DNA from: Diphasiastrum complanatum
Taxonomy: Eukaryota > Streptophyta > Lycopodiopsida > Lycopodiales > Lycopodiaceae
Reading direction: 5' to 3'
NCBI GenBank assembly: GCA_029204225.1
Contig: CM055108.1
Span: forward strand, 1,839,463-1,903,462
Length of the DNA: 64,000 nucleotides
Below the pieces are notes generated by a model. The model was not told where the DNA came from. It did no database searches and saw only the letters and a list, made by a program, of their open reading frames with translations. Positions 12,027 through 23,289 of this stretch are shown here, in pieces (the first letter of the stretch is position 1; each line of letters starts with the position of its first letter). The translations under genes and the position numbers were made by a program.

Positions 12027-13061
12027 TTGGATTTAATCCACACAGATTTATGCGGGCCTATGAGGACCATGTCCTTAGGTAAAGCCTTCTATTTTATGAT
12101 CTTTATTGATGATATGTCACGTAAGACGTGGATCTACTTTTTGAAGAAGAAATTAGATGCATTTGACAGTTTCAAGAGCTTCAAAGCATTGGTGGAAAAT
12201 CAGACAGGTATGAAGATCAAAGTCCTAAGATCAGATAGTGGAGGTGAGTACAAGGCTAATGACTTCAATGATCTTTGTGATCAATGTGGGATTAAAAGAC
12301 AATTTACTCAAGCTCATACTCCTGCTCTCAATGGTGTAGCTGAGCGCAAGAATCGTACGATTGTGGAAAGTGCTAGTTCTATGCTAGCTGAAATGAAACT
12401 ACCAAAAGATTTTTGGTCAGAAGCATGCAGTACGACAGTCTATCTTCAAAATAGAAGTCCTACCATTGCCATAACAAAGATAACACCTGAGGAAGCATTC
12501 ACGAAGAAAAAGCCAAAGGTGAACCACTTGCAAATCTTTGGATGTAAGGCCTTTGTACACATTCCTAAGGAAGGGAGATGTAAACTTGATGTAAAAGCTA
12601 TCAAGTGTATATTCCTAGGATATAATGATCGTGTGAAGGGCTATAGATGTTTTGATCCAGTGGAAAACAAAATCCATGTAAGTCGTGATGTTATCTTTGA
12701 TGAATCCAAGATGTATGAAGATGAGGATGCTGAGAAGATAGATGCATCAAGTGGGAAAGATGGTATAGTGAGGATGCCACCTGATGATGATCCATTCATT
12801 GACCTTCCAAGTGATGAAAAAGAGGATACATCTCAAGATACTACTACTCAACCTCAAGAGACAGGTTGGAGAGGTAAGGACAAACCTTTTGGTGCAAGAA
12901 GGATTGAAATTGCAGGTGACAAACGCAAGGAGAAGGATGTACCATGGGATACATTTTCACCAAGAAGCCGATCACCTGACAGGAAGCTCCCTAAGTGGTT
13001 TGAGAGATTGTTGGAGAGCCGCGATGTGGATGACTTTCCTGGATCATCTAGCCAGGGATAG
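12027..13061 (+). mobile_element. Copia integrase, open frame of 344 codons
   Basis: The frame opens inside the integrase core at [11 protein letters not shown] and keeps the catalytic residues: D in FIDDMSRKTW, RSDSGGEY, and E in [10 protein letters not shown]. It continues through the GKR-type tail (GCKAFVHIP, CIFLGYNDRVKGYRCFDP, VSRDVIFDES). The aspartic protease and the GAG-pre-integrase zinc finger that should lie between gag and integrase are missing, which implies a deletion around 11960-12026. The tail is acidic and runs into the RT domain, which starts after the stop at 13061. Confidence 0.88.
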
Positions 13062-14677
13062 TTACGAAGATCAACAAGAGAGAAGACACAACCTGAAAGG
13101 TATGAAGCAAATTATGCTTTCTTATCTAGCATTATTCAAAGCAAAGAACCTTCGACTTATGGTGAAGCGAAGGATGATGACATTTGGGTCAAGGCCATGG
13201 GAGAGGAGATGGAGTCAATTGCTAAGCATAGCACATGGTACTTAGTAGAACCACCAGTTGGCAAGAAACCCATTGGTTGCAAATGGGTATACAGGACTAA
13301 GTACCATGCAGATGGAAGTATAACAAAGCACAAGGCAAGATTGGTGATCAAAGGGTATGCACAAAGTAAAGGCATCGACTATGAGGAGACCTTTGCGCCG
13401 ATATGTAAGTGGAATACTCTACATCTACTTGTTGCTTTAGCTTCACATTTTGGTTGGCATGTGCATCAGATGGATGTGAAATCTGCTTTTCTAAATGGTG
13501 AGTTAGAAGAAGGGGTGTTCATGGATCAACCTGAAGGCTTTGTAGTGAAGGGACAGGAAAATAAAGTATGTCGCTTGAAGAAAGTGCTTTATGGTCTTAA
13601 ACAGGCACCACGTGCATGGTATAGTAGGATTGATGCCTACTTTTGTTCAAAGGGGATGGTGAGAACACACTCTGGTCCAAATCTATATGTCTTATGCTTT
13701 TGATGGGGGTTGCTTTGATTGCTCTTTATGTTGATGACTTGACTATTATGGGAAATAATCAAGCGATGATAGATATGATCAAGAAAGACCTTGTGGAACA
13801 ATTCGAGATGACAGATCTCAGCCTAATGCATTATTGCCTTGGAGTAGAAGTGTGGCGAAAAGGACATGAAGTGGGTTTAACATATGTGAAGTATGTCAAA
13901 GACTTGCTGCACAGGTTTAGGTTGTAGGATTGCAAACCAGTGAGTACTCCTATTGAACCAGATAAAAAGCTTTCTAAGCTTGATGAGTCACAATCATTTG
14001 ATGCTACACTATATAGGCAGTTAGTAGGGAGCTTGATTTACCTTACCATGACTAGACCAGATATATGCTATGTTGTTGGCATTGTAAGTCAGTTTATGGC
14101 AGCACCTATAGAAACGCATTGGAAGGTAGCTAAACGCATTTTGCGTTATGTGAAAGGCACTTCAGATTATGGCTTGATTTACAAGAAGCATGATGGGTTA
14201 CCTGAGTTGTGTGGTTATGTGGATGCGGATTGGGGAGGTGACTATGATGATCGTAGATTCACCACAGGGTATGTATTCCAGTTTTGTGGTAGTTGCTTTT
14301 CCTGGTCTAGTAAGAAGCAAAGCACAATTGCTCTATCCACCACATAAGCAGAGTATAAGGCAATGTGTAGTGCAGCACAAAAAGCTATATGATTGAGACA
14401 AATCTTGGAAGAAGTTGGCATGAAGTAGAAAAATCTCACGACATTACATAGCGACAGTCAGAGTGGCATTCAACTAGCAAAGAATCCAGTGTTCCATGCA
14501 AGAACTAAACACATTGAGATTCAGTATCACTTTATACGTGAGAGGCTGCTGAGTCATGAAATTCATGTTGTTCATTGTAGTACAGAAGAACAACTAGCTG
14601 ATATTTTCACTAAGCCACTTGTTGGAGAAAAGTTTGATAAGTTTAGATCAAAGCTTTTTGTACTTAAAGTTTGTTGA
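13062..14677 (+). mobile_element. Copia reverse transcriptase and RNase H, with stops
   Basis: RT begins near 13170 (IWVKAMGEEMESI) and runs through GCKWVYRTKYHADGS and [16 protein letters not shown] to YGLKQAPRAWY. A frame change near 13690 follows, and the catalytic box ALYVDDLTIMG is intact. RNase H follows (TRPDICYVVGIVSQFM, DADWGGDYDDRR, STIALSTT), with stops at 13927, 14347, 14391 and 14428. The tail HARTKHIEIQYHFIRERL and QLADIFTKPL ends at 14677. Most lesions are single stops or shifts, so the copy decayed after a full-length insertion. Confidence 0.88.
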
Positions 14678-14719
14678 CTTTAAAGCTATGTATATGACTA
14701 TATAAAAAGTAGACTCTAC

Positions 14720-14970
14720 TTTAAGGGAGAGAGTTAGAATTAAAGTAGAATCACTGTGTTACTGTATTGTGGGTCCTATCAGTTGGCCTCGCCACGAGAC
14801 ACGCGTCCCGCCAACGGCAACCTGGGTCATGCATGGGTTGCCTGAGTGAACAACTATATGTATAGTGTAATTTTATTTTGAGAAACACAGTTGCTATGTG
14901 AGCTTGCTGTGGAGAGTGTTTTCTGTCTGTGTTACTGTGTAGCATGATCTGTGTTCCTGTGCAAAGCAAA
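14720..14970 (+). mobile_element. Polypurine tract and putative 3' LTR of the plus-strand Copia
   Basis: A polypurine tract (TTTAAGGGAGAG, about 14720-14731) follows the pol tail, then GTTAGAATTAAAGTAGAATC opens the LTR. The text to about 14970 does not resemble the 5' LTR at 9690-10828, so this element has unlike ends. The right border is uncertain. Confidence 0.5.
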
Positions 14971-15339
14971 TTCTAAGTAAATATGCAAGAGATGGACATA
15001 GAATCAAAAGAAAAAAGTTCTCTATAAAAAATGAGAACAACAAGATTATCAAGATGAGTTCTCCATGCTGGTACAACTATTTATAACAGCCATAATTCCA
15101 CTTGGCCACTTGCCCTAAAATAACAACTTCTAGGTACTTCACCAAAAATCTAGTTTAACTTGACTAGATGTAATGTACCTCACCTAGCCAATAAAAGTAG
15201 GTAGATACAACCTTATTCACTTATGTACTATTAAAAATAGTAAGGACACTATTTCTAGGCCTTATTGATATTAAGAAATGTATCTCTAAGTTGAAAATTC
15301 ACTTTGGCCTCCAAATTGTCAAATTAGACCAACCAAACT
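14971..15339. other. Unassigned AT-rich DNA between Copia fragments
   Basis: No reading frame or terminal repeat could be assigned. It may be LTR sequence of the neighbouring fragments. Confidence 0.35.
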
Positions 15340-15790
15340 AGTTGACATTTTTCACATTTGATATATTGAGAACAATGAGCGCGAAAGCTTTACCATCCTT
15401 CAATTTCCATTTAGAGTCAACTATGTCATCTTTAAGCTTCAATTCGATACATGTGACAACATCTTACAACTCATTGGCAATCAGAAAGTTCTTTATCAAA
15501 TTTTCACAAATAGTAATTGGATGCATTCAGCTGGTCTATAATGAGACCAACTTTGCTTTGAGAATCCATTTGGAAGTTAGTATGTCAATGAATCGATGAC
15601 TTGACACTATTGGAAATCAATTATTTGGTACTGAAATTTGATACCATATATTCAAGATTATGAGCAAAATTGCTTTGATACCAGATAAAACTTTTGATAG
15701 TATATATAGCTATGATACCATGTTGGAAGAAGGAAAGATGAAACAATAGTACTAAATTGGAAGTCAAAAGACAAACTATTGGACTCTATA
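15340..15790 (-). mobile_element. Copia 5' end fragment: gag start, primer-binding site, LTR edge
   Basis: On the minus strand gag starts MDSQSKVGLI near 15575 and continues in broken frames to DGKA and IVLNIS near 15345. It matches the plus-strand gag at 11063-11350. A reversed primer-binding site (GCTATGATACCA) ends near 15720, followed by TGTTGGAAGAAGG, the LTR edge. The fragment is an inverted relative of the 11-kb element. Confidence 0.7.
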
Positions 15791-15825
15791 AAACAATCCT
15801 TCTTCTAAGGGAGATGATTTTTGGC

Positions 15826-15985
15826 GAGCAGTTTCATGGCAAAGGCGAGCATCTTTAGCACATGCTCGCCATTCATCCTAGTCATAAAGTTGAAACTTTC
15901 ATCCTTGAGGCGAGCAATTTCACTACAAAGGCAAGCATCTTGAGCACATACTCGGCCTTCATCCCACTCATGTAGGGTTTAGGGT
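15826..15985. repeat. Two diverged copies of a 63-bp GGCGAGCA unit
   Basis: A segment from GGCGAGCAGTTTCATGGCAA to CATCCTAGTCAT recurs about 85 bp later as GGCGAGCAATTTCACTACAA to CATCCCACTCAT. No coding role is evident. Confidence 0.75.
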
Positions 15986-16039
15986 CTAGAGTAAAAGCTC
16001 AAAACTCAAAGAGAACCTTTGTCGCACCTGGTTTACATG

Positions 16040-18310
16040 GTATGAAAAAATTTGATGGAATTTGAAATTCCTAACCCTGAAGGAGAAGAAACATGAGACT
16101 TCATTGGTGTTATTCTTTTGAAAAATGTATTTATGACAATACTATATTGGATCTCTAGAACTGGAGTGGACAATTCAATCATACTAATGTGCTAAGTATG
16201 CTTCATTGTCTTGTTAGGGAGGAACTAAATGAAGAGGAAGTGCATGAAGTAGGAGAAGATGATGTGCTTGACGATAGTGAGCCTCACTAGGTTATTGCAG
16301 TTCATCCTTGAAACTGGACAAAATGCGAATGATCATTCTAGTTTCAAAGTCCCTTTCCATAGCAAGGAAGAGGAGAAAGACCACATCGATGTCCTAGTCG
16401 ATCTATTGAGAAGTGATGTCAAAATGCCTTTAAGCACCTTACTCAAAAAGCATCCGACTCTCCGAGAAGGATTGAAAACTTACATAGACAGACCAGGCAA
16501 CATGAAACCTGAAGTGCACCCTACCAATTTGGTGCCAGATGAAGATGTAGAGAGATCACCACCAGTCCACCAAGCAGGGGTAGGATGGGAGAAAGATGCT
16601 AAGCATGTGACCATTCCGATCATGCATCGAGGGTTTCCAAAAGAATCGACCATAGTCGACGGAGGATTAGGAGTGAACATCATTTCCTCCAAACTCTATC
16701 ATGAATGGGGTCTTACTCGCATGTATGTGCTCCTTTTACAATTAAACTAGCTGACCAATCTAGCATGAAACCATTAAGCATAGCCAACAAAGTGCATACT
16801 AAAGTAGCCAAAATTCATTCTGTGTTCAATTTTGTAGTCTTGGACTTGCCTGATTCCCCCCAATCCTATAGTGTCCTACTAGGTAGACCATGGCTCAGAA
16901 CGTCCCAAGCTCTTCGTGACTTGGGACAGAATTGTATTGTGCTGCAAAATCGCGATTCCCCCATTAAGATCAATCCTGATACCTAGATCATGAAGCCCAC
17001 AAACCAAAGAACCATGGTTTCAAGCTCTACTACTACCATCCATTCTGATGAGGAATCATATGACGGACGTCGTTGGAGGAGAATTGTCATACGCGATGAT
17101 TCACAAACCGACGTGGTAAATTGGACCAAAGCCCTAGCTATGGTGGACTGTCTTCAATTTGATGTTTCATCAACTGAGCAATCACCAAAGCGACGGTTGA
17201 CTGTAGACCCATTTTTCGGTGAAGATGATATCCCAATCAAAAGATTAGCACAACCAGCGAAGAAATCTAGCAAAGGCCATCACGACTCTGTTTCACTTTT
17301 CATGATGAGCCTAGAGGCTATACCCCAGGAACCACTGCAAGGAGTCTACAGTGAGAGAGAAATAGAAGTTCTTCAGGTGTTCACCCTAGAAGAAGGTCGC
17401 AAGTACGAGGATGAGGATTTCCTCTAATATGTAGATCCTAACCATTTCAAAGCTGTGCCAAAATCTCAAAGTACTAGATCCACAAAAGCCTCTAGCGAAC
17501 AAAGATCTCATCGAAATAACAAAGCCCCACAAGGCAATGCTATAGTAGGCCGAATGGATATGGTAACCGATGGATCCACGACTAGTGTTCATATAACTGT
17601 TAATAATCTCTTACGAGAATGCATAGACTGGGACCTAGATGAGGACAAATCTCTTTATAAGCTAGAAATCTCGTTATGGGACAATACCATAAAGATGGTG
17701 AAAGATCCGACCCCGATCCACAATCAGAGTCGCCAACGAACGCCAAGGAAAAAGTGCCAATCACTTCAGATCCACCTTCTGAGGCTCTCCGAAAGAGAAA
17801 GCTCCCATCACCTTCACTGATCTAGGAATGAAGCCATCCAAGAGCGTCCAAAAACTCAACCGCGCTTTGAAAATGATAGGAATCAACAATCATCCAACTG
17901 TTCCGTGAATGCAAACTCCTATATAAGGCAAAAACTGTAGAGTGGAAAGCGAAGAGTGACAAAAGAGGAATCAAATATGAGTTGATGACCGACTAGGAAT
18001 TAAAAGAGAAAATTCGCCAAGATGCCACCGAAGAACCCAAGCCTGCGCATGACGTACCACAATACTTCAAAGATTACGGGATGGATGAAGTGGTAGTGGT
18101 TATGTCCAGAGAGGAGAGAGAACCCTTGGAAGAAACCTCCCATGGAGCCAATGCTTATGAAGGTCTTGTCTGTACAAAAGAGATAGATTTGGCTGAGAGG
18201 AAAGTCGCACGGTATTAGTAGGAGAAGATGTAGAGGGAGAGAAACTTGAGAATCTTAAGACACTTCTTCACAAATATCATGACTGTCTTGCTTGGAATTA
18301 CGTTGAGCTG
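16040..18310 (+). mobile_element. Ty3/Gypsy Tat-type gag tail, protease and pre-RT region, truncated
   Basis: After capsid-like text (LLQFILETG, 16287 on) comes the protease: a catalytic motif altered to VDGGLGVNII near 16660, then after a frame shift LADQSSMKPLSIANKVHTKV and LLGRPWLRTSQALRDLGQN (16750-16930). LLGRPWL is typical of Tat/Athila-group proteases. Linker text follows in several frames, and near 18230-18310 KTLLHKYHDCLAWNYVELKG, the segment just before Gypsy RT. The element stops there; RT is missing. Stops occur at 16748, 16986 and 17427. Confidence 0.75.
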
Positions 18311-19402
18311 AAGGGTGTGTGAGGATTCACATACAAGGCCTATTAGTTGGAGAAACGGAATTCTAAAAATTCCGTAAAGTAGCTGCTTGGTGTTGCAATT
18401 GGTGTGCATCCGAATGGACACTGTTTGACGAACGGTTTGAAGTATCAGATTCCTTGTTATAGGGCGACGTTAGAGCAAGAGCATTTTCTTGTTGAAGAGC
18501 TGTACAAAGGCTACTAAGTGCCAAGAATGGTGCAAAAACCCTGGGTTAGGGTTTACAGATGATAAATCGTGGATTTCTCTCTGTATTCAACAAATTTTGG
18601 AGTTGTAAGGAGTTAGTGGAGGGCGTCCCAGCAGCGCATAGCAGATGTGAGAGAGCCATAACTAGCCGCAGATCAGAGAGCCTGTCAAATCATCAAGTGT
18701 TTGGTGAAGAAAGGAAATAAGAGGCCGAGAGAGGGATGTGGACAGCTCGCGCGTGGTGAGGAGGAGAAGCAAGTAGTGCTTCGAAGGTGGTCGCGATTGG
18801 AGGAATCCGGACTGGTGCACAAGAATGTGCAGGACCATCAAATCTCATGGCATCTGGATGGACGATGGAGATTAAATCTACATGGACCATTGGATCCAGA
18901 TAAGCCATTGGATTGCCGTAAAATCCACATGAACTTCAACTGAATTGGGCCTTGAAGAATTGAAGTGTATTTTGGCCTTCAACTTCAATAAAAAATTTCA
19001 AAGTTAAAGTGGAGCTGGGTCCCTTCGCAAGTGAAGAGTGAAGTTTCTTCAAGGTGAAGAAACAGTTCAAAAACAAGGAAAATCCCTATTTTTGGGTCCT
19101 TTGTCCGTTTTGACCCAAATGAAAGGCTATAACCTCCAAACGAAGGGCACCCGGAATGTATCTACAAGTACGGTACAACAAAACAGAGTGATTGTAGCGG
19201 AGAAAGTATTCGAAGTGTGTCAAAAATGATTTCACCATTCCAATGGGCACGTAGTTGGGAGTTGACGACTAAGTGCATTTTGGAAGACGACGCCGATTTG
19301 GCTTTCAAATAGGTGGAAAAGCGGGGAGTGGCCTGGTAAGGAAAAAAGTGTAGGTCATTACTTCTGACATCACAGTTGGCCTCGGCATACTGCTTTTAGC
19401 CT
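18311..19402. other. Non-coding retroelement-like DNA (leader or LTR remnants)
   Basis: No product is recognised. The right half runs directly into a Copia gag start, so it may be that element's LTR and leader. I found no primer-binding site to prove this. Confidence 0.35.
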
Positions 19403-19717
19403 ATGACAGAAGTTTCAAATAGTTTTGCAATGGCAAATATGGGAGAGTCCATTTTGAGTGAAAGTAACAAATTGGACGGGATTTCCAACTATGCAGTGTG
19501 GAAATTCAAAATGAAAAACATACTGATGGAGAAAGACGTGTGGGAAGTCGTCACAGGTGATGAGAGAAGGCCGCCAAATGAAGCGAATATCAAAGTGTTT
19601 GACAAAAAGATGAGGAAAGCTTTGACCTTCATTAACTTGTCAGTGAAGGATCACATCATTACCCACATTTGCGATGCTGTTACACCCAGACAGGCATGGG
19701 ATGTGCTAAAGGAGTAG
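19403..19717 (+). mobile_element. Copia gag N-terminus, truncated
   Basis: The frame starts near MTEVSNSFAMANMGES and carries Copia gag text: LDGISNYAVWKFKMKNILME, VWEVVTGDERRPPN and TPRQAWDVLKE, with a stop at 19717. It resembles the gag at 37306-37779. Right after the stop the sequence switches to Gypsy pol. Confidence 0.8.
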
Positions 19718-21212
19718 TTCGAGACGTCAAATCCGTCAAGATTCATGTTTCTGAAGTCCTGTTAAGGAATTGTCCTACTTGGGACATAAGATTTCCAAAC
19801 AGGGAGTGGAGATTGAGGCTGATCATATCTAGAGGGTTATTGATTGGCCTATTCTCACCACAGTTCGAGAAATCAAGTCTTTTTTGGGATTTGTAGGATT
19901 TTTTTGTCGACATATTCCCCAATTTGCTCGACTGACATTTCCCCGTACCCAGGCCTTGAAAGGCTATAATAAGCTAAGCTGGAGGGCTAAGAATCCACTA
20001 GTGGTGTGGATGGAGGATATGAATAATTGTTTTGAGTTGCTTAAGAAAAGTGTCACTTCAACACCAATACTAATCATTGGCGATCCTAATAAGGCTTTTG
20101 TGGTTAGGACCGATGTCAATGATTATGCTATTGGAGCTGTTTTGATGCGGGATGGACATCCTGTGGCTTATGAAAGCAAGAAACTCAATCCTGATCAATC
20201 TAGGTGTTGTACCTCTGAGAAGGAACTATTTGCAATTGTTCGTTCCTTGAAAATTTGGCGACATTATTTGTATGGAGTCAGATTTGAAGTTTTGACGAAT
20301 CATCAGACTCTTCGATATTTCTGTGATGCTACAAATTTAAAGGGGAGGCAAGCTAGATGGGCTGAGCAGATGCAAATCTTTGACTTTTCTATACGTTAAT
20401 GTAAAGGGAGTGAAAATACTCTAGCAGATGCTTTGAGTCGGTTACCGGTTATTAATCAGTTGTGCTTTATTGTTATAGAATTGAAGTTGTTTCAGTCTCT
20501 TCAAGGACTATATGAGTCCAATCCTTTTTTTGGAAAGTATTGGCAGAAAGTACTTTCAGGGGTCGATTCAAATTTGCAAGATTCCTCGAATCAGGGAAAG
20601 ACTGAAACGGATTTTCTAATTCGAAACAAGATTTTGTTTCGTATAGGAAAGGTGTGTGTACTGTAGAATGACACTGTAAGGGCCCAAATCTTGCATGAGT
20701 GTCATGATAGTCCATGCGCAGGACATCCGAGTATACAAAGAACACTTGACTTAGTTTGAAGGCAATTTTGGTGGCCTAAGATGAAAAGTCAGGTGGAGGC
20801 CTATGTACTTAAATGTAATAAGTGCCAATTAAATAAAGTAGAGCAGCTAAAATCTAGTGGTCTGTTACATCCTTTAGATATTCCTACTGGAAAGTGTGAA
20901 AGTATATCTATGGATTTTGTGGTCAAGCTTCCACGTACAGGGAAGGGCCACTATTCAGTTTTGGTTATTGTTGACAGACTTACAAAGTTTGCTCAATTTA
21001 TCCCAACAAAACTATTGTTAAAGCTTCAGAAATTTGTTGAGAAGCTTTTTCGATTGTACGGGCTGCCTTGCGATATTGTCAGTGACCGTGACCCAAAATT
21101 CACTGGGAATTGTTGGCAAGCAGTATTTGAAAAGTTGAAAACAACTTTAAGTATGAGTTCTACAGATCATCCGGAATTAGACGGTCAAACGAGTTATGGA
21201 AGGACTCTCTTG
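19718..21212 (+). mobile_element. Ty3/Gypsy chromovirus-type RT end, RNase H and integrase N-part
   Basis: The block starts in the RT thumb (SFLGFVGFFCRHIPQFARLT, after a frame change near 19884). It continues into RNase H (VVRTDVNDYAIGAVLMRDGH, TSEKELFAIVRSLKIWRHYL, NTLADALSRLP), the integrase zinc finger (HECHDSPCAGHPS, CNKCQLNK) and the core (MDFVVKLPRTGKGHYSVLVI, YGLPCDIVSDRDPKF). It stops at HPELDGQT, before the catalytic glutamate. Stops lie at 20399, 20666 and about 20758. It then joins LTR-like text directly. Confidence 0.82.
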
Positions 21213-21840
21213 ACATTCCATAAGCCTATGGAGGCTCTTGGAGATTCTTTAACTCCCCTAGGCTTCTCTCTCTCTTTTTAGATGAGCATGGAACTCCATA
21301 GTGCATTGGAGGGGTCCATGGGCCATCTATATGAGGGTATTAGGGCGCCCATTGGGAGGGGGAGATCTCTCTTGTTTGTTTTGCTTATGCTTTAGTGTTG
21401 CTACTAGTGTGTAGAGTGCTTTCTTGTGGTAGTATGCTTAAGGTTTGGATCTTGCTTATGGTATGGGACATAAGTAGGGTTTGGATCTTGAGAATGGTAT
21501 GGAGTGTTGTGGTATGCTTGTGATTTGTTTATGGTTAGCAAGGGGGTGCTAGACAGGTCTTGCTTGGAGCTTGGATCTAGCTATGGTTGGGTGGTGAATA
21601 CTTGAGGCCAGCTTGTTATCTATCTTTGTGTTTAAAGAGTAGGGACACAGGTGAAGGAGAGATCCTTGGAGGCTTGTAGGTCCTTATTTGCAGGTGGAGA
21701 CATCCTAGCTTGGAGTTGGGGAGCATCTTGAAGCTTGCAGATTGCTTGGAGGACATTTGGAGGCTCTACCTTGGATTTGGAGGACTTCCTCACCTCTACT
21801 TGTAAAAATAGCCATCCATTCATTGCCATAATTAGATTAA
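21213..21840 (+). mobile_element. LTR remnant of the Gypsy family also present at the right edge
   Basis: Text such as CATAAGCCTATGGAGG, TTTAACTCCCCTAGGC, CATGGAACTCCATAGTG and GGAGATCTCTCTTGTTTG matches the reverse complement of 62640-62830. This marks the same LTR family in opposite orientation. The join to integrase at 21212 shows a deletion from mid-integrase into the LTR. The right end is not fixed. Confidence 0.65.
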
Positions 21841-22103
21841 AAAATTAAAACATGTGAGGTGCCACATATGTCCAATATGAAACTTTTGCAAACTAGTGAG
21901 AAAACTTCAAAAACTCAGTATGTATGTAGAGTGCAAATGTTGTAAATGTGACCCAAGTGAATGTATTTTTTTAGCATGCTCATGATGTTGAGAAAATTAG
22001 ATGTGTATAAGTCGAGTAAGTATTCGATAGTGATTATCGATAGGATAGTTGATAGTAGCAACGATAGTTAATGTAATAACAAAATCGATGTACTGCTATC
22101 ACA

Positions 22104-23071
22104 TGTTGGGGTGCTCTCGAATAGATTAAGTGCAGAATAGAAAACACAGCTCCAACATAGAGAAATTTACAGGATCTTTACCAAAACTACAACATCAACA
22201 TTGACTTAGATCGAATGGAGGAATGTGTTGGTAGGTGTCAATGACAACCATGAAGGGAGCGAATAATTAGGCATCTGAGACAGCCATGCTTCCTTCAAGA
22301 TTAGAAATTCTGAATTGAGTGAGTGCCAATTGAGAAAGAAAACTATTAAAAAGCATTCGTAGTGCAATACACATAAGAAAATAGAGAATCTGAATTACAC
22401 AGTTGTGAATACAACGATCAGATCACAATCCTGTGATGGTCATAGTAATGGCGCACTATGTGCAGTGATCTTACATAGCTAGTTATAGATTAAATAACTA
22501 TCTCTATTCCTTGAATGGCTTTCACTCTCCCTAAGATATTTGATCCTATGGAATCAGATAATTAAGACACAATGGAGTTCGCGCAGGAACTTTGATTCAC
22601 TCTTTTTCACTTGCATGTGTTCATCACAGATTGTCTCATCATCATTTACGTGAGTTGTTGTTATGTATATATACATAGAGTAGTTACAATGACTGCGTGG
22701 GCAACGAGCATGAAACAATGTAGTTACTGAAACGTGCTAAAGTGAACTATGACGTGGTCTGCATTTGGACAGGGCAGTGTGGATGACGTGGATCTCGAAC
22801 TCGAAGACTTTGAGTTCATAGGTGATCGAAGAGGATGTAGTCGAAGATCTTGAGCTCGAAGAGTTCATTGTCGATCCTGCTTCTGCTCTAGTTGATTATT
22901 GCGCAGACTTTCAACTTCAAAGAGTAATACTGCAAAGTTGTCGTAGAGAGAGAGTGTGTACATTTACATAGTGTACTGGTGTTCAAGACGAACTCGAATG
23001 ATTCATTTTTTGATGACTCGAATTCAAATGATTCGTATTATGGTGAGTTGGAGTGATGCTTAATTCCAACA
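22104..23071. mobile_element. Solo LTR, 968 bp, with 5-bp target duplication TCACA
   Basis: The block begins TGTTGG and ends CCAACA, a perfect 6-bp terminal inverted repeat. It is flanked by TCACA at 22099-22103 and at 23072-23076. There is no internal coding domain and no second LTR. This is the form left when two LTRs of an element recombine. The family and orientation are not determined. Confidence 0.85.
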
Positions 23072-23289
23072 TCACAAGTGCATCTTAACTAGGATTTACA
23101 AGCGCAAAAAATGAACGACGAAAGGATTGCTTGCTAGTACTTAAAATTAGAAACCGAAGATTATAATAAGCATGAATAACAAAAATAGTAGAACAAGATA
23201 AGTAGCGAAAGTAGTTTGTATTGAAGACGATGAATTATAGATAATTGATGCTTCTACTATCTACTCTTATCAACATTTGGGATTTGAGA

